Shown here in pieces: positions 8,012 to 17,232 of a stretch of 64,000 nucleotides of DNA (position 1 is the stretch's first letter; every line of letters begins with the position of its first letter). The notes under the pieces are model-generated. The model did not search any database, had not been told where the DNA came from, and was given only the letters and a program-made list of their open reading frames with translations. Made by a program: the position numbers and the translations under genes. The stretch is taken from NCBI GenBank assembly GCA_015478775.1, contig JADMKP010000010.1, forward strand, positions 298,593-362,592, in the 5' to 3' direction. This stretch comes from Fermentimonas sp. Lineage in GTDB: Bacteria; Bacteroidota; Bacteroidia; Bacteroidales; Dysgonomonadaceae.

Positions 8012-10861
8012 ATGATTAAAATGGAACAATTTAAAAGCCGACATATTGGTATTAATGAAACTGATAAGCAGACGATGCTTGAGACATTGGGCCTTACTAA
8101 TATCGATGAGTTAATAAGCCAAACCATTCCTTCAAATATTCGGTTATCACAATCTTTAGCGTTACCTGTTGCTTTATCGGAACAAGAATATGCAGAGGAG
8201 ATTGCTAATATAGCTTCAAAAAATAAAATATTTGATTCTTATATTGGCATGGGGTGGTATGATACTATTACGCCCGCTGCTATATATAGAAATGTATTTG
8301 AGAACCCGGTATGGTATACATCATATACACCTTATCAGGCTGAAATTTCGCAAGGGAGACTTGAAGCTTTGCTTAATTTTCAGACAATCATAAGTGATCT
8401 TACTGCACTTCCATTGGCAAATAGTTCTTTACTTGATGAGGCTACAGCAGCTGCTGAGGCAGCCACAATGATGTATGGACTTAGAAGTCGCGATCAGGTA
8501 AAAAGTGGTATTGAAAGACTATTTGTAGATGAAAATATATTCCCTCAAACGCTATCAGTACTTAAAACCCGCATGAAATATGTGGATATTGAAATAGTTG
8601 TGGGTGATTATAAAACTATATCATTTGAAAAACAATTTTTTGGTGCAATTATTCAATATCCAAATGGTGATGGTAGTGTAGAAGATTATCGTGGGTTTGT
8701 AGAAAAAGCACATGAGGCGGATTGCAAAGTGGCTGTAGCAACTGATCTAATGGCACTAACACTTCTTACTCCTCCTGGAGAATGGGGTGCCGATATTGCT
8801 TTTGGAAGCAGCCAGAGATTTGGTGTTCCTATGTTTTATGGTGGACCGTCTGCTGCATTTTTTGCAACTAAAGATGAATATAAAAGATCGATGCCTGGTC
8901 GTATTATAGGCATTTCGAAAGATGCTTATGATAAAGAGGCTTACCGAATGGCTCTGCAAACAAGAGAACAACATATTAAACGTGAAAAAGCAACTTCTAA
9001 TATATGTACTGCTCAAGCATTGTTGGCTACCATGGCATCTTTTTATGGTGTATATCATGGTCCTGAAGGTTTGAAGAGGATAGCACGTAGAATTCATTCT
9101 GTTGCGTCGTATGTTAATGAAGAGCTTAAAAAAATGGGATTCAAGCAATTGAATGACAACTTCTTCGACACATTGAAATTTAAACTTCCTGATGGAATTA
9201 GCACTAATGATGTTAAAGGTAATGCCGAATTGAGGTCGATTAACCTTAGATATTTCAGCAACGGAGAGATAGGTATTAGTATTGATGAAACAACAAATAA
9301 GTTCCGTTTGCATGAGTTGCTGGCTGTTTTTGCTATGACAGTAGGAAGCTCTAAGGATTATTTAATTGATGAACTTAAAGAGAAAATCTCATTAAAAGAT
9401 TTTCAACAAAGAAAATCTGAATTCCTTACTCATCCAACTTTTAATAGTTATCATACTGAGACTGAACTGATGCGTTATATTAAGCGTCTTGAGCGTAAGG
9501 ATATTTCACTTGCACATTCAATGATTTCACTGGGTTCTTGTACAATGAAATTGAATGCAGCGTCTGAGCTGCTTCCTCTGGGTATGCCAAATTTACAAAG
9601 GATACATCCCTTTGCTCCTTCTGATCAGACTGAAGGTTACAAACAAATTATAGATGAGCTGGAAGAAATGCTCGCTGTAATTACTGGTTTTAGTGCAACT
9701 AGCCTTCAACCAAATTCTGGTGCAAATGGAGAATATGCAGGCTTAATTACTATAGCTAGTTATCTTGAGAGCAAGGGAGAGGGGCATCGTAAAATTGTTC
9801 TTATTCCGGCATCTGCACATGGTACTAACCCGGCAAGCGCCGTACAGGCAGGGTTTAAACCGGTAACTGTTGCATCTGATGCCAAGGGTAATGTAGATAC
9901 AGAAGATCTTAAGCAAAAGATTGAAAAGTATAAAGACGATCTGGCAGCATTTATGATAACATACCCTTCAACACATGGTATTTTTGAAGCGGGCATTGTT
10001 AGTATGTGCAATTTGATTCACGAAGCTGGTGGTCAGGTATATATGGATGGTGCAAATATGAATGCTCAGGTAGGGCATACTAACCCTGGTATAATTGGTG
10101 CGGATGTTTGCCATCTTAATTTGCATAAAACATTTGCAATTCCTCATGGTGGTGGTGGGCCTGGTGTAGGACCAATCTGCGTTGCAGAGCATCTTGCTCC
10201 GTTCCTTCCAGGTCATCCGGTTTCAATGAACAATGATAATAATACAGTTTCGGCTGCTGCATATGGTAGTGCAGGTGTACTGGAAATCACCTATGCTTAT
10301 ATAAGAATGATGGGTGCAGAAGGCCTGAAACAGGCAACGGAAACAGCCATCTTAAGTGCAAACTATCTAGTAGAAAAACTTGAAGATTCTTATGGTATTT
10401 TATATAGAGGTGCGCACGGTAGAGTAGGCCACGAACTTATATTAGATTGCAGAGGATTAAAAGACGTATCGGGTATAACTGAAACAGATATTGCAAAGAG
10501 ACTTATCGATTATGGCTATCATGCTCCTACATTATCTTTCCCGGTAGCTGGAACTCTTATGGTTGAGCCAACAGAAAGTGAGAGTTTGGATGAGTTGAAT
10601 CGCTTTGTAGATACAATGATTCAAATACATGAGGAGATTATTGAAGTATCCCGAGGTGAGTATACTTTGGAAGATAATGTTTTGGTTAATGCTCCTCACC
10701 CTGAATATGAAATAGTTGCAGATGAATGGACGCATAGCTATCCACGTAGTAAAGCTGCATATCCGCTTCAATTTGTAAAAGCGAATAAATTCTGGGTTAA
10801 TGTTGCGCGGGTTGATAATGCTTATGGCGATAGGAACTTAGTTCCTTTTTTGAAATTATAA
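8012..10861 (+). CDS. gcvP: Glycine dehydrogenase (decarboxylating), P-protein
   Basis: A 949-residue single-chain P-protein of the glycine cleavage system, which decarboxylates glycine on PLP and passes the aminomethyl group to the H-protein lipoyl arm. The N-terminal half has the FGSSQRFGVPMFYGGP region. The PLP-binding Lys706 sits in NLHKTFAIPHGGGGPG. An alternative Met is at residue 4. No other gcv gene is in the window, so the system is encoded at dispersed loci, and no glycine riboswitch is seen upstream. A strong hairpin terminator follows. Confidence 0.96.
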   Translation: MIKMEQFKSRHIGINETDKQTMLETLGLTNIDELISQTIPSNIRLSQSLALPVALSEQEYAEEIANIASKNKIFDSYIGMGWYDTITPAAIYRNVFENPVWYTSYTPYQAEISQGRLEALLNFQTIISDLTALPLANSSLLDEATAAAEAATMMYGLRSRDQVKSGIERLFVDENIFPQTLSVLKTRMKYVDIEIVVGDYKTISFEKQFFGAIIQYPNGDGSVEDYRGFVEKAHEADCKVAVATDLMALTLLTPPGEWGADIAFGSSQRFGVPMFYGGPSAAFFATKDEYKRSMPGRIIGISKDAYDKEAYRMALQTREQHIKREKATSNICTAQALLATMASFYGVYHGPEGLKRIARRIHSVASYVNEELKKMGFKQLNDNFFDTLKFKLPDGISTNDVKGNAELRSINLRYFSNGEIGISIDETTNKFRLHELLAVFAMTVGSSKDYLIDELKEKISLKDFQQRKSEFLTHPTFNSYHTETELMRYIKRLERKDISLAHSMISLGSCTMKLNAASELLPLGMPNLQRIHPFAPSDQTEGYKQIIDELEEMLAVITGFSATSLQPNSGANGEYAGLITIASYLESKGEGHRKIVLIPASAHGTNPASAVQAGFKPVTVASDAKGNVDTEDLKQKIEKYKDDLAAFMITYPSTHGIFEAGIVSMCNLIHEAGGQVYMDGANMNAQVGHTNPGIIGADVCHLNLHKTFAIPHGGGGPGVGPICVAEHLAPFLPGHPVSMNNDNNTVSAAAYGSAGVLEITYAYIRMMGAEGLKQATETAILSANYLVEKLEDSYGILYRGAHGRVGHELILDCRGLKDVSGITETDIAKRLIDYGYHAPTLSFPVAGTLMVEPTESESLDELNRFVDTMIQIHEEIIEVSRGEYTLEDNVLVNAPHPEYEIVADEWTHSYPRSKAAYPLQFVKANKFWVNVARVDNAYGDRNLVPFLKL

Positions 10862-10882
10862 AAGATCTTCCAATAGTAATAA

Positions 10883-10920
10883 AAAGAGAGCTCCTTATGT
10901 ATAAGTAAAGAGCTCTCTTT
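10883..10920. terminator. Bidirectional terminator between gcvP and a convergent lipoprotein gene
   Basis: A perfect 11-bp inverted repeat (arms AAAGAGAGCTC and GAGCTCTCTTT) with a 16-base loop. It has A-rich sequence on the left and T-rich on the right, so it can act for both converging genes. Confidence 0.85.
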
Positions 10921-10968
10921 ATGTATTATATTATTTATCGATAGAATTTAGAAGGGTACACTTAGTAA

Positions 10969-11568
10969 TTAAAAGAGTTCTGGGATTTCTCCTTGCTCAA
11001 ATATAACAAGTTGTGAGTTAGTGACATCACGTTTAAATGAGTTTATAATATTTTGGTTTACTTCGTTTAATAGTACTTTAACACGATTTTCCATTACATC
11101 GGGGTAGGCTCCTGCAAAATTGGCCAATACTATATGATCGTCGGGAATTGAATTATTTACTAAGAACTCATCAATGCTATCCATTACTCTTAACATCTCT
11201 TTATATGAGTATCGAACGGATTCTACTTTAAAATTATCGCTTTCAAGTGCTTGTTCCAGAAGTGCTTTTATATTTTCGGTATTCTGAGTTAATGCAATAA
11301 CAAAAACTCCATTGTTATCAATAAATGAACCTCCATAATAATCTGGATATAAATCTGGATCAGATTCTCGTTCCATCCAATCTTCACTAAAATAATTCAT
11401 GAGTTTATCATGCAACTCTAAAGCAATCTGATTATTCTGTTTAATTGAATTGACTTCACTAGAATTGCTATCGGTATTCTTGTTAGTATCGTCAGTCTTT
11501 GGTTGATTGCACGAAGCTAAGAATACAATAAGTAGTGATAAAAGTAGGTAGTTTGTAGATTTCAACAT
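10969..11568 (-). CDS. Hypothetical lipoprotein
   Basis: A 199-residue protein with a clear lipoprotein signal: a hydrophobic stretch ending LASC (Cys at about residue 20), then a polar Asn/Thr/Ser-rich linker typical of exported Bacteroidota lipoproteins. The remainder is acidic, alpha/beta in appearance and free of membrane helices. I do not recognise the domain. It is transcribed divergently from a DUF4382 lipoprotein gene and converges on gcvP. Confidence 0.7.
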   Translation of the reverse strand: MLKSTNYLLLSLLIVFLASCNQPKTDDTNKNTDSNSSEVNSIKQNNQIALELHDKLMNYFSEDWMERESDPDLYPDYYGGSFIDNNGVFVIALTQNTENIKALLEQALESDNFKVESVRYSYKEMLRVMDSIDEFLVNNSIPDDHIVLANFAGAYPDVMENRVKVLLNEVNQNIINSFKRDVTNSQLVIFEQGEIPELF

Positions 11569-11639
11569 ATCAGTTTTATATTGATTAAAAGCTATAACAG
11601 TTTTGTTAAACCTTTTGTTTTATATTTATTTTATTCTGT

Positions 11640-11674
11640 TTTGACGCTTAGAACTGTATATTTATGTATTTTTG
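11640..11674 (+). promoter_or_regulatory. Candidate sigma-ABfr promoter of the DUF4382 gene
   Basis: TTTG at 11640-11643 and TATTTTTG at 11667-11674, separated by 23 bases. The elements match the Bacteroidota consensus but the spacer is longer than the usual 19-21, so this is moderate evidence only. Confidence 0.45.
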
Positions 11675-11706
11675 CCTTACTAAAAAGTATAACTATAATT
11701 TGAATT

Positions 11707-12522
11707 ATGCGCAAAAGTAACAGGAAAAATGTAATATTGGTCTTAATTATCATATTAATTGGGTGTGATAAAGGAGATTCTTTTGATAATTCGGCTCGTT
11801 TGCGTGTGAAGTTAACTGATGCAGCATCTTTGGTGATTAAAGAGATGTATGTGGATATTCGAGAAATATCACTTTTTATAACGGACTCTGTTAATACTAA
11901 TGGCGAATGGAATGTTTTAGAATTTAGCGGTGGTGAGTATAATTTGCTTAAACTGATGAACGGAAAAAGTGTTCAGCTAATAGATCAATATTTCCCGTCG
12001 GATGTGAAAATAGAAAAGATGAGAATTCAATTTGGAAATAATAACAGAATAATTACAAATAAAGATAGTCTTGTTCTACTACAAAAAGTACCTGAAATTG
12101 CAGATGGCTTGGAAATAGAGTTGGGCGATATAGAACTTATGCCTAATGTAATTACATACGTAATGATTGATATTAATGCTGCTTTGTCTGTAACTGAATC
12201 TAACGGCAATTGGTTTTTAAACCCTGCAGCCAGAGCTTTTCAAGAGAATTGGGGAGGTTCTATAAGTGGCTTTGTTGCACCCATAGAAGCTAATCCTAGT
12301 ATAGCTATTGTGAAAGAAGAAACTGTTTTATTTACAATTCCAGAACCAGATGGTATGTTTAAATTCATTGGATTAGAAGAGGGTGTTTGGGAAATTCATA
12401 TTATGGCTCATCCCGAAAGTACATTTAGGGATACTATTTTTACTGATACCTTAGCTTTTGGTGAGAAAAAGGAACTTACCCCTAAACCAATAAGACTTCA
12501 AATGGCTACACCCGAAGGATAA
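11707..12522 (+). CDS. DUF4382 domain-containing lipoprotein
   Basis: A 271-residue lipoprotein with a lipobox at LIIILIGC (Cys about residue 20). The mature part begins with ARLRVKLTDAASLVIKEMYVDIREISLF, the hallmark of DUF4382, whose members resemble transthyretin/carboxypeptidase-regulatory-like beta folds. The C-terminal third (GSISGFVAPIEANPSIAIVKEE, then GMFKFIGLEEGVWEIHI) looks like a second beta-sandwich. The function is unknown, probably surface or periplasmic. A candidate promoter with TATTTTTG lies about 33 bp upstream of the start. Confidence 0.8.
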   Translation: MRKSNRKNVILVLIIILIGCDKGDSFDNSARLRVKLTDAASLVIKEMYVDIREISLFITDSVNTNGEWNVLEFSGGEYNLLKLMNGKSVQLIDQYFPSDVKIEKMRIQFGNNNRIITNKDSLVLLQKVPEIADGLEIELGDIELMPNVITYVMIDINAALSVTESNGNWFLNPAARAFQENWGGSISGFVAPIEANPSIAIVKEETVLFTIPEPDGMFKFIGLEEGVWEIHIMAHPESTFRDTIFTDTLAFGEKKELTPKPIRLQMATPEG

Positions 12523-12552
12523 TTTTTAATTTATTTTCACACGTAGAGCAAC

Positions 12553-12581
12553 ACAAAGATAACCTTCTTTGTTATCTTTGT
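12553..12581. promoter_or_regulatory. Palindrome containing a -7 promoter element on both strands
   Basis: A perfect inverted repeat with 11-base arms (ACAAAGATAAC and GTTATCTTTGT) around a 7-base loop, upstream of the SPOR gene. Each arm contains TATCTTTG, the Bacteroidota -7 box, one on each strand. There is no T-tract, so it is not an obvious terminator; an operator or promoter role is inferred. Confidence 0.5.
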
Positions 12582-12635
12582 ATTAACTATATATTAATTT
12601 TGATTATTAGGTACTATAATAAACAATTGACACAG

Positions 12636-13148
12636 ATGAAAAGATTCCATTTCGCATTGATTTTAGCCGGACTGCTAGTTTTAGGTGCTTCTTGCAAACC
12701 TAAACAGAGTGCTTATAAACAAGTATACGAGGCAGCAAAAGAGAGAGAGGTTCAACAATCTGCTTCACAACCTACCACTGTGATTAAAGATGCCAGCCCA
12801 CTTCCCCCTGTTGAAGTATCAGTAAGAAAAGAAAAAGTAGAACCTGTTTATGCTACAGATGCTGCAGGATTAAAAAGATTTAATGTGGTGATTGCATCGT
12901 TAAGTGTAAAAATAAACGCTGAATCACTTAAAAGTCGTATGGAAAATGAAGGTCATCAAGTAATTCTTGCAGAAAATGAGCAAGGAATGTATCGTGTAAT
13001 TGTTGCAAGCTATGATGATAAAAATCAAGCTGCTGCAAAACGTGAAGACATTTACAGAACATATTCAGCTAAAGGTGATACTGATTTCCTTAGAAGAAAT
13101 TACGGAGTGCCTTTCAATGATCTTTGGATTTTAGAAAGAGAGTATTAA
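12636..13148 (+). CDS. SPOR domain-containing lipoprotein
   Basis: A 170-residue protein with lipobox LVLGASC followed by a Lys/Gln-rich linker. A C-terminal SPOR-like domain (about residues 85-150) has the pattern FNVVIASLSVKINAESLKSRMENEGHQVILAENEQGMYRVIVASYDD-type, split here as FNVVIASLSVKINAE and GMYRVIVASY. SPOR domains bind denuded peptidoglycan at division sites, so a septal or cell-wall role is likely. I chose the ATG that directly precedes the signal peptide; the longer frame would need TTG at 12600. A strong terminator follows. Confidence 0.82.
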   Translation: MKRFHFALILAGLLVLGASCKPKQSAYKQVYEAAKEREVQQSASQPTTVIKDASPLPPVEVSVRKEKVEPVYATDAAGLKRFNVVIASLSVKINAESLKSRMENEGHQVILAENEQGMYRVIVASYDDKNQAAAKREDIYRTYSAKGDTDFLRRNYGVPFNDLWILEREY

Positions 13149-13195
13149 TTTGTTAAACCAAATTGTATAAATATATTCCTTATTTTTAAGGTAAG

Positions 13196-13233
13196 AAAAG
13201 CTGTCCGTTAAACTTAATGAGACAGCTTTTTTT
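13196..13233 (+). terminator. Rho-independent terminator after the SPOR gene
   Basis: A perfect 10-bp stem (AAAAGCTGTC and GACAGCTTTT) with a 15-base loop, followed by further T residues. It lies 16 bp before the next gene, so it separates two same-strand genes. Confidence 0.85.
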
Positions 13234-13248
13234 ATAATTGAAGTAGAT

Positions 13249-14010
13249 ATGAAAGTACAATTCCTAGGAACCGGTACATCTACCGGAGTGCCCCAAATAG
13301 GTTGCAAATGTGAAGTTTGCACTTCAAATGATTTTAGAGATAAGCGGTTGAGAACGTCTGTAAGAATTGAAGTAAATGGCAAAGTCTTACTAATAGATTG
13401 TTCGCCCGACTTCAGACAACAGATGTTGAATATTCCTTTTACAAAAATAGATGGAATACTTTTCACGCATGAACATTACGATCATGTGGGGGGAATTGAT
13501 GATTTGCGTCCGTTTTCACAATTTGGATCTGTCGAACTTTATATGGAACGTCATCTTGAGAACGCTGTTAAAGAACGTATGCCATATTGTTTTTCTCCAT
13601 TTAAATATAAAGGTGTTCCAGATTTGAGAATTAATAAGATAAATGAGACAGATAGTTTTTATATAGGAGATATCCCAATAACACCAATTAGAGTTATGCA
13701 CTACAAGCTTCCAATACTGGGGTTTAGAATTTTTAACTTTGCTTATTTAACTGATGTAAAGTCAATTCCTGAGGATCAATTTTCTAAGCTACGTGGGTTA
13801 GATGCTTTGGTTATAAGTGCTCTTCGCAGAACAGAACATGTTTCACATCAAACACTTGATGATGCTTTGAGGTTATCTGAGAAGATAAATCCCAAAAGAA
13901 CTTATTTCTCTCATATGAGTCACGAAATGGGACTTCATTCCAAGATAGAAAACGAGATACCTGCAAATAAGTATTTTGCATTTGATGGATTAGAGATTGA
14001 TATTTTTTAA
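13249..14010 (+). CDS. PhnP-like metallo-beta-lactamase-fold hydrolase
   Basis: A 253-residue MBL-fold phosphodiesterase-like protein. It opens with FLGTGTSTGVPQIGC and a CxCxxC zinc-site pattern (Cys19, 21, 24). The metal-binding HEHYDH is at residues 74-79 and is followed by VGGIDDLRPF. This arrangement matches the PhnP/LipB-neighbour subfamily in the RNase Z-like branch, whose members cleave cyclic phosphodiesters. There is no phosphonate operon around it, so a phn role is not implied. No signal peptide; cytoplasmic. Confidence 0.82.
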   Translation: MKVQFLGTGTSTGVPQIGCKCEVCTSNDFRDKRLRTSVRIEVNGKVLLIDCSPDFRQQMLNIPFTKIDGILFTHEHYDHVGGIDDLRPFSQFGSVELYMERHLENAVKERMPYCFSPFKYKGVPDLRINKINETDSFYIGDIPITPIRVMHYKLPILGFRIFNFAYLTDVKSIPEDQFSKLRGLDALVISALRRTEHVSHQTLDDALRLSEKINPKRTYFSHMSHEMGLHSKIENEIPANKYFAFDGLEIDIF

Positions 14011-14179
14011 CCATAAAGAATGCAACGTTTTAATACAAAAAACATCTTAGTAGTATAATTTATCTATTGATTCGTATATTTGTAAATAATAACTCATATG
14101 TATCATTTGAATTAAACTATTTATCAATAAGACAGTCTGACTTATAGGTAGAAATAAAATTAAAAACAACATAAAGAAA

Positions 14180-14184
14180 GGGAG
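14180..14184 (+). promoter_or_regulatory. Shine-Dalgarno-like GGGAG
   Basis: A purine-rich GGGAG sits five bases before the ATG of the Tyr/Trp/Gly-rich protein gene. Most genes in this window lack such a site, as is usual in Bacteroidota, so this one stands out and supports the chosen start. Confidence 0.5.
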
Positions 14185-14189
14185 AGACT

Positions 14190-15515
14190 ATGAAAACTAA
14201 AAAATTACTACTCACAGTTTTATTGGTCACAATGCCTCTGTTTATATTTGCTCAGGAATGGGACGATATTTATGCAGATCCTTCCCGTAACGAAACTGTT
14301 ACAGTACAGAAGAAAAAAGACTCTGATCCACAAAAGAAAAGGGTGGTCATTGTACAGGGTGATGTATCAAATATGGAGGTTGTGGCAAATGGTAGAGATT
14401 TAGATGAATATAACCGCCGAGGAAACTCAGATGATTCATTGCAAAATCAAAGCGATGAACAATTAAACGATTATCAGGAATACGAATATACCGACAGAAT
14501 AGTGCGTTTTCACGAACCAGAGTCAAGCATTAGAATAACTGGTGCCGACGAAGTGATTGTTTATGTGGGAGACGACTTATATGAAGGTTATAACAATAGA
14601 GGCTGGAACAACAACTTTTATTATGGTGCGGGATGGGGATCATTTTATCCTTGGTACGACCCATGGTATTACGGTGGTTGGTACAGTCCCTGGTCTTACA
14701 GTCGCATGTACGACCCATGGTTTTATGGATACGGTGGTATGTACGGAGGATGGAACAGATGGCATAGTCTTTGGAGCTACGGATATGGCGGATGGTACGA
14801 TCCTTGGTATTATGGAGGATACTATGGCGGTTACTATGGTTACGGTTATGGTGGATATGGATACGGTGGCGGTTATGGCCACGGATTCTATGATGGATAT
14901 TACAGTAGCTTAACTAACAATCGTTCAGGTAGAAGCTCGGGATCATATCGCACAAGTTCCGCAAACAGAACAACAAATAGTGCAGTGTTATCTGGTAGAA
15001 CTGCAACGGGTAGAACTTCAACAAGCGGATCAAGAAGTGCTATATCCGGAAGAGCTTCAACTTCAAATACGCGTAGTGCAATTTCAGGTCGTACTACAAC
15101 CACTACTCCTAGAACAAGAATAATTGATAATGCTGGTAGAACTTACGATTCCAGAACTGGAAGAGTAATAGAACGCACCGGAACAACTTCTAGATCTAGT
15201 TCTATAAATAATGCTACTCAACCAACTCGTTCAAGAAGCAGTTCAACTTATCAAAGAAGTACAAACAGTCCAACTCAAAACAGAAACGTTTACCAAAGAA
15301 GTACTAATACTCCTACAAGAAACAGTTCTGTTAATCAGAGAACTAGTACTCCTAATAGAGATTTCTCAACTCCTTCCAGAACTACAAATTCTAACAGAAG
15401 TTCAACATACTCTGCTCCAACCAGAAGCTCTTCTAGCTCTAGCGGTTCAGTAGGAAGTAGTAGCAGAAGCTCAAGCGGAAGCAGTAGTGGACGCTCAAGT
15501 AGTGGAAGAAGATAA
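14190..15515 (+). CDS. Secreted Tyr/Trp/Gly-rich low-complexity protein
   Basis: A 441-residue protein with a classical signal peptide (cleavage near IFAQ, about residue 22). A short ordered-looking acidic region (23-135) is followed by an extraordinary aromatic/Gly region (about 137-245) made of DPWYYGG-, GYGGWYDPWYYGG- and YGYGGYGYGGGYG-like repeats. The C-terminal tail (245-441) is almost only Ser, Thr, Arg, Asn and Gly with recurring SGRT and YQRSTN elements. Similar low-complexity proteins occur in Bacteroidota, but I recognise no domain. Composition resembles adhesive, silk-like or prion-like segments; a surface or matrix role is inference. A FadL-like porin follows 28 bp later. Confidence 0.75.
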   Translation: MKTKKLLLTVLLVTMPLFIFAQEWDDIYADPSRNETVTVQKKKDSDPQKKRVVIVQGDVSNMEVVANGRDLDEYNRRGNSDDSLQNQSDEQLNDYQEYEYTDRIVRFHEPESSIRITGADEVIVYVGDDLYEGYNNRGWNNNFYYGAGWGSFYPWYDPWYYGGWYSPWSYSRMYDPWFYGYGGMYGGWNRWHSLWSYGYGGWYDPWYYGGYYGGYYGYGYGGYGYGGGYGHGFYDGYYSSLTNNRSGRSSGSYRTSSANRTTNSAVLSGRTATGRTSTSGSRSAISGRASTSNTRSAISGRTTTTTPRTRIIDNAGRTYDSRTGRVIERTGTTSRSSSINNATQPTRSRSSSTYQRSTNSPTQNRNVYQRSTNTPTRNSSVNQRTSTPNRDFSTPSRTTNSNRSSTYSAPTRSSSSSSGSVGSSSRSSSGSSSGRSSSGRR

Positions 15516-15543
15516 TTTAAATAGATTATTTAATATTAATTAT

Positions 15544-17106
15544 ATGAAAAAAATCACATACTTACTTGCTTTTATGCTTACACTCTCAATGACATTATTT
15601 GCACAAGGAGAGGTTGATGCCTTAAGGTTTTCAAGAGAAGATCTTCATGGTACAGCTCGAGCAATGTCTATGGGAGGAGCATTTGGTGCATTGGGAGGTG
15701 ATCTAACTGGTGTTAGCGTAAATCCTGCAGGAATTGCAGTTTACAGAAGTTCTGAGGTTGTGGGAACACTTAATTTATCTAGAGAGGGGTCATCTGTAAC
15801 TGATAATGATGCCCACAAATCAAGATTTGATGTTGATAATCTAGGTTTTGTAGGTTATTTTCCTCTTAGAAATGATGTAATCCCTTTAATTAATTTCGGA
15901 TTTTCATTTAATAAGCTTAAATCATTTGATAAAAATATCGATGCAGTAGGCACTCCCACAAGCTCAATGATAGATTATATTGCAGATAGAAGCGCAGGTG
16001 TAAATCCAACTAGTTTAGAAATGGGAGATAATTTACCTGACCCATTTGAATCTCAACCATGGTTAAGTGTTTTGGGGTTCAATTCATATCTTATTAATGA
16101 TCATCAAGATGCTCAGGGATATTATTACACACCTTTAAATACAAGAGGTGAACTTTTTGGACATGAATTAAAAACTCGTGAAAAAGGTTATATCGATAAT
16201 TATGATTTTACAGTTGGTACAACTATAAATTATGTATTAAACCTAGGGCTTTCCTTATCAATAAAAGATGTCTCTTACAGTGTTACTTCTGATTATTGGG
16301 AAGATTATGATAATGGCAACTATAGGTTAACAAACTGGTTAACAACGAGTGGGGCAGGGATAAGTGCTAAATTTGGAGCGATATATCGCCCGGTAAATGA
16401 GTTGCGCTTGGGTCTTTCTTATCATACGCCAACATATTATGCTTTAAATGAAACTTTTGAAGCAGAAATGGAAGATGATATGGGCGCATACGTAACAGAA
16501 CAAGGTTATGAACCAGGAACAACTTATTCAAAACGATTTTCTAACGAGTACGATCTCAAAACTCCCGGTAAATTAGTTGCAAGTGCCGCTACAGTTTTAG
16601 GAGGAAAATTTATTGCCAGTATTGATTATGAACTGATTAATTATAGCAATATGAAATTAATGACTCCATCTAATTCTGTTGATGACACCGATTGGTATGA
16701 AATTGATAATGAATACATCTCAACCGATTTCAATAGTGTTTCAACAGTAAAAGTTGGTACAGAATATAGATTTTCACCAAGTTTCTACGGAAGACTTGGT
16801 TATGCATGGATGCAAAATCCTTATGATGTAGATTTCAAAGAAGCAGGTAATGCAGCTATAGTAGGCTCAAACACCATTCACAGAATTGAAGGTGACTCTA
16901 ACTATTTTACTGGTGGGGTTGGATTTAGATTCAATCAGAATTTCTTTTTAGATTTGGCTTTGGTTTACAAAACACAAACCGATGACCTATATGCATTCCC
17001 TAACTTGTATTCAGATGGTGGTGGAGCACCCATTATCGATGCAAATCCATTCGAGCTTAATAACAATTCATTCAGAGGATTAATTACATTGGGATATAAG
17101 TTTTAA
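15544..17106 (+). CDS. OmpP1/FadL-family outer membrane protein
   Basis: A 520-residue outer membrane beta-barrel. The signal peptide ends in LTLSMTLFAQ. The mature N-terminus contains RFSREDLHGTARAMSMGGAFGALGGDLTGVSVNPAGIAVY-type sequence, best seen as ARAMSMGGAFGALGGDL and VNPAGIAVY, the hatch-like start of FadL/OmpP1 proteins. The chain ends in a strand finishing with Phe (LITLGYKF), the usual insertion signal. FadL proteins import hydrophobic compounds; the substrate is unknown. The ATG before the signal peptide was preferred over the upstream in-frame ATG that overlaps the previous gene. Confidence 0.85.
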   Translation: MKKITYLLAFMLTLSMTLFAQGEVDALRFSREDLHGTARAMSMGGAFGALGGDLTGVSVNPAGIAVYRSSEVVGTLNLSREGSSVTDNDAHKSRFDVDNLGFVGYFPLRNDVIPLINFGFSFNKLKSFDKNIDAVGTPTSSMIDYIADRSAGVNPTSLEMGDNLPDPFESQPWLSVLGFNSYLINDHQDAQGYYYTPLNTRGELFGHELKTREKGYIDNYDFTVGTTINYVLNLGLSLSIKDVSYSVTSDYWEDYDNGNYRLTNWLTTSGAGISAKFGAIYRPVNELRLGLSYHTPTYYALNETFEAEMEDDMGAYVTEQGYEPGTTYSKRFSNEYDLKTPGKLVASAATVLGGKFIASIDYELINYSNMKLMTPSNSVDDTDWYEIDNEYISTDFNSVSTVKVGTEYRFSPSFYGRLGYAWMQNPYDVDFKEAGNAAIVGSNTIHRIEGDSNYFTGGVGFRFNQNFFLDLALVYKTQTDDLYAFPNLYSDGGGAPIIDANPFELNNNSFRGLITLGYKF

Positions 17107-17132
17107 AAAGTTATTTTACAATTTTATATTTG

Positions 17133-17166
17133 GCCGGGAATTTGTTCTCGGCTTTCTTTTTTTTTT
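17133..17166 (+). terminator. Rho-independent terminator after the FadL-like gene
   Basis: An 8-bp stem (GCCGGGAA and TTCTCGGC, one G-T pair) with a TTTG loop, followed by a long T-run. Confidence 0.88.
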
Positions 17167-17232
17167 ATTAATTACACTAAAATGAATTAACTTTGTACCA
17201 TAAAATACAACACAAATAAAATATTTTCGACT

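Noticed and set aside
8756..9313. 185-codon antisense ORF inside gcvP
   Set aside because: It lies wholly within a conserved coding region, has no recognisable domain and is explained by codon bias of the sense gene.
14557..14913. 118-codon ORF in another frame of the Tyr/Trp/Gly-rich gene
   Set aside because: Its repetitive Met/Asp/Thr/Gly composition is a frame-shifted reading of the same repeats.
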